Assembly (NCBI RefSeq): GCF_021134715.1 | Contig: NC_060024.1 | Location: 6,386,001 to 6,450,000 of the forward strand | From: Daphnia pulex | Lineage: Eukaryota; Arthropoda; Branchiopoda; Diplostraca; Daphniidae | DNA length: 64,000 nt | Direction of reading: 5' to 3' | Part shown: piece after piece, positions 33,199 through 45,233 of the stretch | Numbering within the stretch: the stretch's first letter is position 1 | How the letters are laid out: each line of letters opens with the position of its first letter | Notes under the pieces: model-generated | Seen by the model: only the letters and a program-made list of their open reading frames with translations | What the model was told of the DNA's origin: nothing | Databases searched by the model: none | Made by a program: the position numbers and the translations under genes

Positions 33199-35783
33199 AT
33201 GAAAATAACTTGGATGCTGTTGGTGGCAATTGTTACCGCATCGTCGGTAAGCTACAATTTTGCGACGGTGATCTCGGATGCCAGCACTTCAGCCAAGAAA
33301 GACCATCACCTTGTCGTTATGGCATCTGAGGTAAAAGTGCTAAACATCGCACAATATGGCACTTTTATATTTCTTTTTAAAATTATAATACAAAAGTTAC
33401 AAATTCAAAAAAAGATTGAAAAAAAACAATTTCTGATTACATTTGAAAAGTTTTCCGTGTCGGTGAAGATCCTGAGAAATTCTACCGGTCACCAGATCGG
33501 ACTGGAAGGCGTTTCACCTCTGATGCTCGACTGGCTTTCTCGTCGATACAAATTTAAGTACCTAATATTTTCTAATACTGTATACCTACCATCAACTGAT
33601 ACCCATCAACAGTTGATAGCAAGAATTACTGAAGTAAATACGTATTTGGTATAAGTGTGCTGATTTTTTAAAATTAACATTGAAAAAGGTATTCCATCCT
33701 TGAAGCCAATGTTACTACCCTTGATGGTGGAGGACCTAAATTCCCAGGACTTGTTAGCTATGCGTTGAGAGGAGTATGAACCGAATTGCATTGATATTAC
33801 ATTAGGCTAATATTAATAATTGTACATGCAATTATTACCATATCACATAAACGCAACACAAATGTATTGTATAGGAGTGCGACTTGATTATGTCCTCAAT
33901 GTTTCAAACGTCTGAACGGCTGCGTAGTTTAGAAATGGTCCATCCATGGTTTTACACGCAGATGGCATTTCTCATTCCGATCCCCGAAAATATTAAAAAC
34001 AACGTGGACGCCGTCATCAAACCTTTTCAATTTTGGGTACATTTTTAACTACTAAAACTATTATAATATTATTTTACAAGACGGATTCTGCTTGACTATA
34101 TCACATTCATCTCACAAATTTACATAAATAAAGGTCTGGATGGGGCTACTTGTAGCTTCAGCAGCCATCATTATCACTGTGTTAGGCTTCAATCAAATTT
34201 TTAAAATCAAAAACCTATCTATCGGAAGTAACATTGAAGAAATGAATCACCATCAGGGGTCGCCACGCCAGGTTGGCGTGAGGGAAAATATTTTCCTTTA
34301 CATCGGTTCAACATTATTGAATCAAGGTGAAATTGATTTTGATATAACAATAACGTAGGCTATTGTTATTTAATTAATTGACACATATTCAATACGAAAT
34401 ATAGCTATTATCATAATAATGAGATATGACCTATATTATCTGACAGGTGGATACATTTCTTGCAAGATCACACCAATTCGACTTGTCATTGGGTCTTGGT
34501 GCCTGTTGACTCTTGTGCTGCTTAACGTTTACAACGGAATTCTCATCTCCTACGTGACGGCAACTCATCGCGAGCCGGCGCTCATCAACTCCATCGATGA
34601 CGCCGCCTCCGCTTCCAACATCCACGTCATTACCAACAAAGGACAAGGACCCGATGTTGTATTTTCGGTAACAGGATAATAATAATCTTAATACAAGTTG
34701 TATAGGAGAAAAGGGGACTGGGGTTTTGTTTTTTGCACATTTTCGTTATTTGTTAAGAATATGAAATCTTTTTTTAATTGGAACCATTTTATAGAAAATT
34801 GGAATTTTTAGTTGAAAATGAGGACTGTAGAATGAATGGAAAAATTGAAAAAATTTTCAGAAAATATATGACAGTCTTTAATTTTGGCACAGACAGCAAC
34901 AACAGGATTGTACAAAGCGATTGGTGACAAATTACGAGCCTACCCAATGTCGAGGTGTAACATTACTCAGCAATGTGTCGACCTGGTGAAATCGTTACCT
35001 GCTCAACACGTCTATTACAACGTATAAGAAATAAATTCGAATAATAGCCTACATTTTTAGTTTTTTTTCGTTTTCTATTATACGATATAATGTGAAATGA
35101 AACCATATTGAGAATTCATTCTGCCTTCTGTTGCCTTTATTATAATATAGTGTCATTAGGCTACTTTTGAATTCACGACTTTGGAATGTACATTATCTTA
35201 TAAATTTGATAAGCGTTGAAATTTAATAATATAATAGTGTTATATAATATTGCGAGGATAATTGCGGATAATTGTGTGGTTGTTATGATTAGGGTGTGAC
35301 TATTTTGAAAGCTGCCATAAAAGATGACTACGAAAAACATCACCAGTGCAAGACCATCATATCAGCGTTGGATACTTCAAACAGAGCTGCAGGCTGGGGT
35401 TTGGCGAAAAAAAGTCCTCATCTCGAAACATTCAATCGAGGGTAGGCCTATATAAACGTTCCTCTGCGTGATTGATGCACGCGAATAACATGTCTATACA
35501 ACTTCTTCATTTATTTGACTCTTAATTGCCTTATAGGATACTGGAACTACATGAAAAAGGGCTGATTTCCCTTTGGGAGAAACGATTTGAACCGAATACA
35601 AAGCCTTGTCACAGCGAAATTAAAAAGAATAACAAGAACAAGACAGCACGAAAGCGCTTGTCTTTGGCAAATTTGATGGGAGCTTTCGCTCTCTTAGCTT
35701 TCGGTTGTCTCTTTTCTCTTCTGGTTTTTCTGTCAGAAATGACAATTTCTTACTTTAAAACGAATAGTGTTATCGTGATGTGA
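33199..35783 (+). CDS. Ionotropic receptor IR-C, 9 exons, 474 aa
   Basis: Third intact tandem receptor. Exons: 33199-33330, 33451-33557, 33689-33773, 33875-34036, 34134-34326, 34447-34667, 34893-35021, 35293-35441, 35537-35783. Same domain order and intron phases as the others, with S1 Arg in TSERLRS. Intron 1 is 120 bp and has no stop in the reading frame, so a product with 40 extra residues is possible. The final exon is the shortest of the four and ends in its own tail, SYFKTNSVIVM, which the relic at 24867 resembles most. An upstream in-frame ATG at 33157 exists, but 33199 is preferred because it matches the leader of the paralogues. Confidence 0.87.
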
Positions 35784-36636
35784 AATTAACCTTAAGCCCT
35801 ATTATTTTAAGCATGTAGCAAAGGGTTTAATATTATATAGTAGGCTACAAACCTATAATAGCTCGCACAAAAATAGTAACATCAATAATGAAATAACGGT
35901 TTCGATATAGCAGACCTATTATACCATTATACAAAAATACACGAACGTATAATAATAGTAAACAATGAGTTAAACCTTTTTGCCGGTTATTCAAAAAACA
36001 AACTGTAGAAACTATAATTAGGCCTAATAAAACCGAATAAAAGCAATATTTAAAACCAAACGAAATCTCTTTTAATTTGTTACACAAATATACAAACACA
36101 TCAATAATGAAATAATCGACATTTGTTTCGAACCATTTTTTTTTAAATCTATATAAAATCTTCTATCTGTTTATTTGAAAAAAAAAACTTAAAGCTATAT
36201 TATATTAAAGAAAATTGTCGTCCCACCCACGGAGTTTACAGTGCGATTGTGAAAATACAAGAAAAGGGAAATTCTCAAGTTCATTCGGTCAACGCCGGTC
36301 AATAATGCCTTCAGGGCAGCCCATGAAATCACATTCTGACGCACGCAAGCATCACGAAGGATTATTAAGTTAGATACTTGCTGGAAAACAGCCGGTGATG
36401 CTGGGAAAGAAACCAAATGGAGGTATATCATAGCGCGAATGCTGCTGGCAACTCATGAAGCATATTATATGATGCTGATATTGCACTGAAGAGTTTCTAT
36501 ATATGTCTGCATCATACGAAAAAGAAAAGTGTCCTCCTTATTTGACGGCACAAAAAGAGTTTTCGGTTTGTTTTAGCTTTATAGAATCGATCAATCGATC
36601 GTATTCAATAAACAAATTCGGTGAAAAAATAATTAC
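35784..36636. other. Intergenic between IR-C and IR-D
   Basis: 3' flank of IR-C and AT-rich sequence. No gene seen. Confidence 0.55.
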
Positions 36637-36841
36637 GTGAAAAAAGCGGAAAAAAGGAGACTGTTCTTCTGGAAAAATACCAATTGGTCGGTTGTTCATA
36701 TAGTTGGAGAAAGCGCATTTTTGCTTTTCAGCCAAATTTGTGTTTGACTGAATGGGAAATCAGTTTTAACTTTTCATGTTTGAGAAGCAACATGTCGTTG
36801 CCAATGAGCACGCTTTGACATCGACTGCTGTTGCATTGTCA
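36637..36841 (+). promoter_or_regulatory. Conserved upstream block of IR-D
   Basis: Third copy of the block before IR-B and IR-C (GTGAAAAAAGCGGAAAAA, TGTTTGACTGAATGG, GAGAAGCAA, CGTTGCCAAT, CACGCTTTGACATCGACTG). It ends 337 bp before the ATG. Confidence 0.6.
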
Positions 36842-37012
36842 GGTTTTCTTAAAAAAGAAAGTATATATACCGTATACATTCTCAATAAAGAGTCCTACAA
36901 ACGTCAAATGTTGTGTGCCTATATATAGCTGACTGTAATATATAAGGTCTTAGTTTTTCGCTGGTTAAGGTTGATTTCTTCTATCACTTCATCGCGTCTA
37001 AGAGCTCTCTCT

Positions 37013-37020
37013 CTCTCTCT
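37013..37020. repeat. Short CT microsatellite
   Basis: A run of CT dinucleotides within CTCTCTCTCTCTCTT at the end of the IR-D upstream region. Confidence 0.5.
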
Positions 37021-37177
37021 TATTGTTGACAGTATATATAATGGAAGAATGCTGGGTTATTGTAAGTAACTTATTTAGCCTGTCTTGAGACGAACCGGTG
37101 TCGATTTCTTATAAGTATAATATCTGTTGAAAATTCACAAGTATAGTGAAATAAGGAAATAAAGGAAATAGGAAATT

Positions 37178-39711
37178 ATGAAATTGGATTGGATGCTGTT
37201 CATGGCAATTGTTACCGCATCGTTGGTTTATTGCCACAATTTCGCGACGGTGATTCCGGATGCTGATGCCATTTCATTCAAGAAAGACCACCTCGTCGTT
37301 ATAGCATCTGAGGTAAATGTTGCTTAACTTAGCACTATATCACACTTTTTGTTTTTCCTTAAAAATATCATTAAAACAATTTAAAATTTAAAAAAAATTA
37401 TAATAGGCCTAATAAGTTTCTGATAAAATTTGAAAAGTTTCCCGTGTCAGTGAACATCCTGAGAAATTCCACCGGTCACCAGATCGGACTGGAAGGCGTT
37501 TCACCTCTGATGCTCGACTGGCTCTCCCGTCGATACAAATTTAAGTACCCAAAATTTTCTATTTTAGGCCTACACCAATAATTAATGGAGTAAATCTGTA
37601 CAGTACATATTATATAGGTGTACTAATTTTTAAAAATTAACATTGAAAAAGGTATTCCTTCCTTGAAGTTAATGTTACCAGCCTGGAAGATAGAGGACCT
37701 AAATTCCCAGGATTCATTAGCTATGCATTAAGAGGAGTATGAATCAAATGATTGCAGCACTGATGTTAAATTATAAAGCTTTAAGACTATTAGCAATTGC
37801 ATACATATACCTATTGCCCAATAAAAATCATATACTATCTCATGAACCACAATGTATAATAGGAGTGCGACTTGATACTCACTGCAATGGTGCAAACGTC
37901 TGAACGACTGCGCAGTTTAGAAATGGTCCATCCGTGGTTTTACACGCAGGTTGCCTTTCTCATTCCAATCCCCGATGATAATAAAAACAACGTCAACGCC
38001 ATCATCAAACCGTTTCAATTTTGGGTACGTTTGTATATAGCTATACGCGTATAATAGGATAGGCCTATACTGGTTCTGACCATATTATCACATTCATTTC
38101 GCCAATTTTCCAATTGATTAAAGGTTTGGACTGGGCTAATTATAGCCTCGGTAGCCGTCATCATCACTGTCTTAGGCTTCAATCGAATTTTGAAAATCAA
38201 AATTCTTTCCATCAGATATCAAAGCGGAGAAAGGAATAACCAGCAGCAGGGGATGCATCAGCAGGTTGGCGTGACGGAAAATATCTTCAGTTACATCCTT
38301 ACAACATTATTGAATCAGGGTAAAATTGATTAATTTCAATAATAATGCACTATTATTAACAATAGGGTTAGTTTTATATAGCTGACCTTCAACAATATAC
38401 TGAGGTAGATATAGGCCTATGACCTCTGTATGACCTATATTATCTGACAGGTGGATACATTTCTTGCAAGATCACGCCAATTCGACTCGTCATTGGATCT
38501 TGGTGCCTGTTGACTCTTGTTCTACTCAACGTTTACAACGGAGTTCTCATCTCCTACGTGACGGCAACCCACCGCGAGCCAGCGCTCATCAATTCAATGA
38601 ATGACGTAGCCTCCGATTCCAAAATCCGCGTCATTGTCAATAGAGGGCAAGGACCTGACATTGTATTTTCGGTAATAGTTGGGGAAAATCCATTGGTTCC
38701 AAATGCAGCGGTAGCAGTTATAATTATAAGCCAATTAGCTCATTAAATGCTCAACGCTCAACGTACAAATTTGTACGTTTATATAATATTTTAACGGTCT
38801 TCAATTTCGGGTATATTAAACAACAGACAGCAACAACAGGAGTGTTCAAAGCGATGGGCGACAAATTACGAGCCTACCCAATGTCGAGGTGCAATACTAC
38901 TCAGCAATGTGTCGACCTGGTGAAATCGTTACCGGCGCAACATGTTTTTTTCAGCGTGAGAAATCCATCTTTGAAATTCAAATGTTTTATTTTGTGCTGC
39001 GATCGAACTGCTGTTTGAACTGAAACCGCGCGCCTATACTTATTTGGGCCACCGTTATATATATAGTGCCTCTATATATATATTCATTTGAATTTACGAT
39101 TTGTTTGCCAATTCATCTTATATGATATTAGGCCTAGCTAGTGTGAAATTTGATTGTCATAGGCTGTTTGTATATTTTTCTGAACAGAGTGATAATGCTT
39201 TGAAAACCGCCATTAAAGATGACTACAAAAAAACCCAACAGTGCAAGATCACCATAGCAGCGGCGGAAACTGCAAGCAGAGCTGGAGGCTGGGGTTTGGC
39301 AAAAAAAAGTCCTCACCTCGAAAATTTCAATCAAGGGTATTATATAATCGTTCAACTGATTATTGCAAGGATGAAACACTCCTATATCGATATAATAATC
39401 AACTGTTAATTTGTTTTACATTTATTTGGCATTTGACACTTGCCGTCATTCTTCACAGGACAATGGAACTACGTGAAATCGGGCTGATTTCCCTATGGAT
39501 GAAACAATTCGAGCCGAATACAAAGCCTTGCTACAGTGAACATATAAAGGACAGGAAGGGAAAGACCGATGAAACACGGCAGCGCCTGTCGTTGACCAAT
39601 TTGATGGGGGCTTTTGCTGTCTTAGCCGTCGGATATCTACTTTCCCTTTTGATTTTTCTAGCAGAAATAGCAATTTCCCACTGGAAGGCGAATAGTGTTA
39701 TCGTAGTGTGA
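37178..39711 (+). CDS. Ionotropic receptor IR-D, 9 exons, 478 aa
   Basis: Fourth intact receptor of the array. Exons: 37178-37312, 37438-37544, 37652-37736, 37863-38024, 38124-38319, 38451-38671, 38827-38955, 39188-39336, 39459-39711. The leader is MKLDWMLFMAIVTA. S1 carries MVQTSERLRSLEMVHPW, M3 is GSWCLLTLVLLNVYNGVLI, and M4 is LMGAFAVLAVGYLLSLLIFL. Exon 9 shares a 181-bp identical tract with IR-B (39479-39659 against 31727-31907). Exon 6 is also nearly the same in all copies. The transcript probably ends within the 950 bp before the first CUB gene. Confidence 0.88.
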
Positions 39712-40664
39712 AATTCGTCTTTGTTTAAAGCATATAGGAAAATGCAGTTAGTATAGGCCTAATAATTAACTCGTATAGGGCCTAAAATGTAACTAAAATA
39801 ACCAAAAATGAAATAACATTAGTTAATATCGATAGCTATACTGCTGCTGACTTTCAATACATATGACAAGTAATATCAAATTTATTCAACCTCATCGCCA
39901 TAACGCGAAACAATCAGCATGATGTAAAATCAAATCAAATTTCGTGTCAAAGGTGCGTATATAGAAATCGCATCGCCAGATGGCGCCGTCGGATATCTAT
40001 ATTTGTAAAATGATTGAACATGGAAGGATTCAAATTCCATCCAAATAAAAATAAAAACAAACAAAACAAAACAATGCTGACCTTACAAAACGTTCAAACA
40101 GACGAGCCAGCAACCGTGGTTTCCCTGCTGAATGACGTCCAACGATATAAATTTGTTTCTCGTCCGGACCCGCCCTTAGCGCATCAGCAGATGTACCGTT
40201 ATTCCTGGTTCCTGCTTTGTAAATAACACGATTGAAGTTCTTTGCGTAATAGATTAAGATATGAGCAAATAAGATGATCTTAAATGTGTGCCTGACTCTG
40301 AAAAAATAACAATTTCTTTGATATATTATATATAGAATAAATGAAAACACTATATTTTAAAAATAATTTGACTGAAACATTCCCTAAGATAGGCCTAACC
40401 TTTAATATTCTACATTTTTCAAATTAAATATCATCACAGCATCAGAGATTTCTGTAATGATCTTGACGTCGTAATGTTTTATCGGTTAACTGCATAGGCC
40501 TACCTGCTCCTATATAGACAGCGCGTGAGAATTTTTTGTAAACCTATATACCAACAGCTGTGAGCAACAGCACAACATTCGAGTGATGGCCGCGCGCGGC
40601 CCGGCAGCAGTGACCTAGTTCGAATCTGACTCGACCGTCATTTGCCGGTGTGCCATCAAACGAG
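39712..40664. other. Intergenic between IR-D and the CUB cluster
   Basis: No convincing gene. A short frame (about 40020-40226) with low-complexity Asn/Lys residues is not supported by any family or splice signal. TAGGCCTA occurs at about 40391 and 40496. Confidence 0.5.
40611..40620 (+). promoter_or_regulatory. TGACCTA element of CUB gene 1
   Basis: TGACCTAGTT 54 bp before the ATG. A related box occurs at 42413 and 43912 before the two paralogues; it may mark the start site or be a nuclear-receptor half site. Confidence 0.4.
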
Positions 40665-41523
40665 ATGCTTCTCCTCGCGTTCTTCCAGGCGACTCTTCTT
40701 GTGGAGGTAAAGTTCTGCTGCTGGTGTGCTGTGATTTTTTAGGAACTTTTATATCAATTAGTGTAGGACTATATACATTTTTCTGTTAAATCACAGATCT
40801 TTGTATTCCTATTTTTCTTCTTCCCGTCGATTGTCGTTTACGAGAAAATGACGAAAAGATTGAGTCAGAGCAACGCGTTTGGTACAGCCATCGGATCTTG
40901 TGTTCCTGATCGTAAGACATTTATTAAGCCTAAAATATTCCTGCATCTTATATTGATAAGATATTAATTTGATGGTTTTTTCTTAATTCTGAGATGTATT
41001 ATAACTTTTATGAAATATAGCTGGATGTGGAGTTTGCCGAAGTATGACAACAGAAGGCGGTACTATCGAATCGTTGAACTTTCCGAGCGAATACCCGCCA
41101 GATTTGAACTGCCTCTTTACAATTGTATCGCCTTCGTACACAACTATTCAATTGACTTTTACCACATTCAACGTGGAAAACTGTTGCGACTTTGTCTCCG
41201 TAAGAAACCACATAATAACACCACTTTGACTTTCTAGCTGTCAAAAATAATTCACTTTGCTTATAACGATGTGCACGCAGGTTTTCGACGGGACCAGTGA
41301 TCCACTTCAAGTCGGCCTAAACGGCTACACTCTTCCGGATAAATCGACGTCGACGGGCACCAAGATGACAATAAAGTTCACCACCAATTCCGATAACGCC
41401 CAAGTGCCACCAGCGAACGCACCGGGCCGATGGCAAGCCACTTACACGTTCCAAGGTTCTCAAAATCGCTTCATTCTCACAGATGACGAAATGAAAAATC
41501 AAACAGCACTTAACGAACTATAG
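40665..41523 (+). CDS. Secreted single-CUB protein 1, 4 exons, 192 aa
   Basis: Small extracellular protein made of one CUB domain; binding partner unknown. Exons 40665-40706, 40797-40911, 41021-41199, 41281-41523, phases 0,1,0. The hydrophobic leader spans exons 1-2 (MLLLAFFQATLLVE, IFVFLFFFFPSIVV). The CUB domain has CGVC, GGTIESLNFPSEYPPDLNC, an adjacent Cys pair (NCCDF), VFDG and a terminal GRWQATYTF strand. A polar tail follows, ending NEL. The Cys layout (C-x2-C at the start plus Cys-Cys before the VFDG strand) differs from the standard four-Cys CUB. AATAAA at 41728-41733 may be its poly(A) signal. Confidence 0.85.
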
Positions 41524-42476
41524 ATTTAGCTACTTCGGATTTATTTATTAAAATCAATTATTTATATCCTATTATAGGCCTATACACCCTTTCGACTATA
41601 CTGTTCTGTGTTATAAATGCTTGATTGTTTGATTTGCGTTAAGAAATTCCTGTGTTACCTATAGGCACCTGTACAGTATAGCGGCGTATAATGTTAGACG
41701 GTTAGCCTTGAAAATTGTTACGACAGCAATAAATGTTTTGAATTGTTTTCATGTATATAAATGACGTGTCAATACAACGGTTATTTGAACACTGTTGTTT
41801 ACGATCATATGTGAAAAAATTTAATGAGGTGTTAATAAAAATTTCAATGTGATGAAATTATATACTGTTGCATGTTGCAAGAGCAATTCATCGCGCTGTT
41901 GTTTCTTTATAATGACATGCACAAATGCAAGAAAAGGTGATGCGCATAACAATTCAGTTCTCGGAATATCACGAATGCTGCTGCTGCATGGACTGGACGT
42001 GATTCATTGACCCGTTACATTTACTGTTATGCCTCGAAGCTATGCATTTGAATATCTCGCCCCCCCTCGCCGTCTTTTGCTTTAATCCAACGATAGATAT
42101 TGATAAAACGTAAAAATATTTGAGACGATTAAATTTTCTTTTAAAAAGCTATTTCCAAGAAATCAAAGGAATCCACTATAATGGCAAGAGATGGTTTACA
42201 TTCAGACTAGGTTGTACTATATAAACGGATAGAACAGGTAATACTAGAATAAATTGAAAAATTCGGAGCGCATCCCAATTCACGCGTTCCTTTCCTTTTT
42301 GTTTCAATGAAAAGTGTACGTCTCTCAGAGCCAGCAATTGAGACTGCTGCATGCTGATGTGAATATATATCTCTCGCGTCTCGTCAGTGCAGGGCACGCG
42401 ATCGTGCGACAGTGACCTATTTTGCATAGTTCCTCCTCCTCGGCATCATCATTCGTCGGTGTGCTTACCAAGCAAG
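41524..42476. other. Intergenic between CUB genes 1 and 2
   Basis: 3' UTR of CUB gene 1, AT-rich spacer and promoter of CUB gene 2. No gene seen. Confidence 0.55.
42413..42420 (+). promoter_or_regulatory. TGACCTA element of CUB gene 2
   Basis: TGACCTAT in the context GCGACAGTGACCTA, 64 bp before the ATG; matches the boxes of CUB genes 1 and 3. Confidence 0.4.
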
Positions 42477-43363
42477 ATGTTGGTGTTAACTTTGTTCCTA
42501 ACAATCATCTCCGTACAGGTAGGCTGATCGAAATGTATATAGCCACCAGCTTGTGTTTATTCTGTTTAGTGACACTGTACAAGTGTATTAACGTGCTCCA
42601 TGAAATGGGTTTTCAAATTTTTGTGTTTTAAGTTAACAATTAAAGGATTCTTAATATATCTTTCTCTTTTTAAATAGATCATTGTATTTATGATAGCGTC
42701 TTTCCCGCTGTACGTTTTGACCAACCGGATATCTCCAACCAAAAAATCGAATCTTTTATTGGAAAGAATCGACGGGGCTATACCTACTCTACCCATCACT
42801 ACCTTTTGCAATGTTACAAGTACGATTTGATTGCGGTTTTTTTTAAAATTGCATCATTTTTAAAAGGTGTTTTGCATTGCAAATTTGGATTATATTAGAC
42901 GATTGCGGGGAGTGTCGAGCTTTGACGGACGAAAGCGGCCTAATCGAATCTCAACATTTCCCCAACGAATACAGCGCCAATTTGAGTTGCCTTTTCACCA
43001 TTAAGGCGCCTATAGGAAAGAATGTCCAGTTAAAGTTCACCGAGTTCAACGTGAACCAATGCTGCGATTTCATCACCGTGAGTTTGATCAAAAAATGTTA
43101 GATTATATTACAGCCTATTATTAAAATTAGACCTCATCCTTTTGTGTACTGTGATGCCGCAGGTCTTTGACGGATTAGCCAATCCACTCCGGGTGGGCCT
43201 GAACGGTTACGAAATTCCCGCCGCTCTGACCTCTCCGTCCAATCAGCTGATAGTCAAGTTCTCTTCCAATAATAACATTGACAGTCCTATTGACGCTTTG
43301 AGTAACACATCGTCGACCGATTTGGGGCCTGCAAGGTGGCAGGCGACGTATACCTTCGTGTGA
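42477..43363 (+). CDS. Secreted single-CUB protein 2, 4 exons, 187 aa
   Basis: Tandem paralogue. Exons 42477-42518, 42678-42819, 42899-43077, 43163-43363, same phases as CUB gene 1. Leader MLVLTLFLTIISVQ then IIVFMIASFPLYVL, then a linker of about 30 residues. The CUB has DCGEC, SGLIESQHFPNEYSANLSC, QCCDFIT and VFDGLANPLRVGLNGYE, and ends ARWQATYTFV without the extra tail of gene 1. AATAAA at 43461-43466 lies downstream. Confidence 0.86.
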
Positions 43364-43983
43364 CAAAGTCCTTTTGTGAAAATGTTGTAAATAATCTAAT
43401 CAACTTTGATTCCTAAAAATTCTAGAAAATTCTAACGTGTAAATTATAAACTTGTGATGAAATAAATTTACAACTGACAAATGCCCCGGTGGCTTTATAG
43501 TCAAACAAAATTTGAGAAAGGTTTTTTAAAAAAAAGTTTCAATTTTTATTCGGAAATAAAAATAAACTACACAGGGCGTGAGCGTCTCAAGAGCGTGACT
43601 CGCTCAGATTTCCTGTTATGCCTTCGAGCTATTGCCCTTTTGTGTAATGATGCGGCAACATCTTTTATTCGTCTCTGAATACCTATTCAACCCACAGCAC
43701 ATGATCCTGCGGGGATATATGTAATGTAATGCCCATAGCCTTGATTAATCCTATTCAATCTGTTGCTAAATATAACTATAACAAATTAGCCGCCTTTGCT
43801 ATTTTTAAATTAAAAAATCGGCTGCGATGGCGTCTGAATTAGATTCTCGATTATTCCCTCCTGCTGTTGCGTCCTGCCCAAGAGCAAGCTATATCACGTG
43901 GTCCGCGACAATGACCTACTTTCGTTGCGTACGTGTGGTGAACTCGGCAGTCATTCTCATTCCTCTCCGAGCCACCAGACGAA
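43364..43983. other. Intergenic between CUB genes 2 and 3
   Basis: Non-coding. It contains the CUB gene 3 promoter with the GCGACAATGACCTA box. Confidence 0.55.
43912..43919 (+). promoter_or_regulatory. TGACCTA element of CUB gene 3
   Basis: TGACCTAC in GCGACAATGACCTA, 72 bp before the ATG; matches the boxes of CUB genes 1 and 2. Confidence 0.4.
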
Positions 43984-44808
43984 ATGTTCCTCGTGACAGC
44001 TTTCTTGGCAATCCTCTGCTTTCAGGTCAGATTTCATTCAACAGAAAATGTTGAGAAAGGTTGGTTGTTCACACACCGTTAATTATATATGTTTCATTAT
44101 AGTTGATGGTATTCCATTTGGTTTCCTTCCCGTTTTTGGCCATTCAAGCAGAGAGGAAAATCGGGAAACCGAACAATTTATTGGCAGGAAAGACAGACAC
44201 CCTTGCCATTCCGTGCAACATCACAGGTAATAAATAAGATGACTTAATATCATTCCTCTGTGCAATATAGTAATTACATTTAATTGATCCAACTGACATA
44301 ATGTATGTATTTGAATTGTCGCGTTGAACTTTTTTTAGGCGATTGTGGATCGTGTAAAAATGTGACAGAGGATGGCGGGATAATTGAATCTCCGAATTTC
44401 CCGGACGATTACAGCTCCAATTTGAGTTGCCTCTTTACAATCAATGCGCCACCGGAAAAGAAAATTAATCTGACTTTTACAGAACTTTCCGTCAAAGAAT
44501 GCTGTGATTTTATAACCGTAAGTCTATATACCCTCTTTTAGTTACGTGATGAAAGATTATTATTTGATTTGATATAATGCGAATAAATAAGTTGAATTGA
44601 ATTTCAATTGAACGTTTTGCAGGTATTCGACGGATTCGCCAATCCGCTCCGGGTTAGTTTAAATGGTTACGATAGTCCAGCGGATGTGATCTCACCGTCC
44701 AATCAAATGGCGGTAAAGTTTTCTTCGAATGATGAAAATATTACAGAATTTGGTGCAACTAAATTAAGACCTGTGTCGAGATGGCAAGCGACATTTACCT
44801 TCGTATGA
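43984..44808 (+). CDS. Secreted single-CUB protein 3, 4 exons, 176 aa
   Basis: Exons 43984-44025, 44103-44226, 44339-44517, 44623-44808; same structure as the other two. Leader MFLVTAFLAILCFQ. The CUB begins DCGSCKN, then GGIIESPNFPDDYSSNLSC, ECCDFIT and VFDGFANPLRVSLNGYD, ending RWQATFTFV. It is closest to CUB protein 2. AATAAA at 44881-44886 is the likely poly(A) signal. Its 3' flank (from 44822) is duplicated at 52228, so this gene sat beside the F-box gene in the duplicated unit. Confidence 0.86.
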
Positions 44809-44984
44809 AATTGAAAATTGTTGAATTTTTACTTTGTGATCGACTACGTAATCCTATTAATTAATTTTTAAAAAATGTAAAATAAAAGTGTTTTCCGTGA
44901 AGCCCGCCTAAATTTTCATTTTATTAAAAAAGGTTGCCCAATTGGGCTAAAGAAACCGCTTTGAATTATGAAGGATTCGATTTT

Positions 44985-45036
44985 CACCATGGCAACCATT
45001 TTCGTATTTCCGTCTGCTGGTAAACAATAATAAACC
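44985..45036. promoter_or_regulatory. RFX-like/FOX-like site pair before F-box gene 1
   Basis: CACCATGGCAACC (44985, X-box-like) and GTAAACAATAATAAACC (45020, forkhead-like), starts 35 bp apart and 249 bp upstream of the ATG at 45234. The pair and its spacing recur before the other F-box copies. Confidence 0.5.
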
Positions 45037-45233
45037 AACAAGGCGCAACAGGTGTGCGTCTTCAGAAAGCATCTACTTTTTTTCTAAAAGAGCAACCGGT
45101 GACGATCTCGATTTCCCATCAATCGAATCCCAGAAACAACAGTACAATATATCTTAAATTTTTATCTTAATAAATTTATTGTTAAACCAGCTGTTTTTAC
45201 TTTTTAGTTGTCAATTAACCCCAAACCCAGAAA

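Noticed and set aside
40020-40226. Short open frame of about 69 codons between IR-D and CUB gene 1
   Set aside because: Low-complexity Asn/Lys start, no family resemblance, no splice or promoter support.
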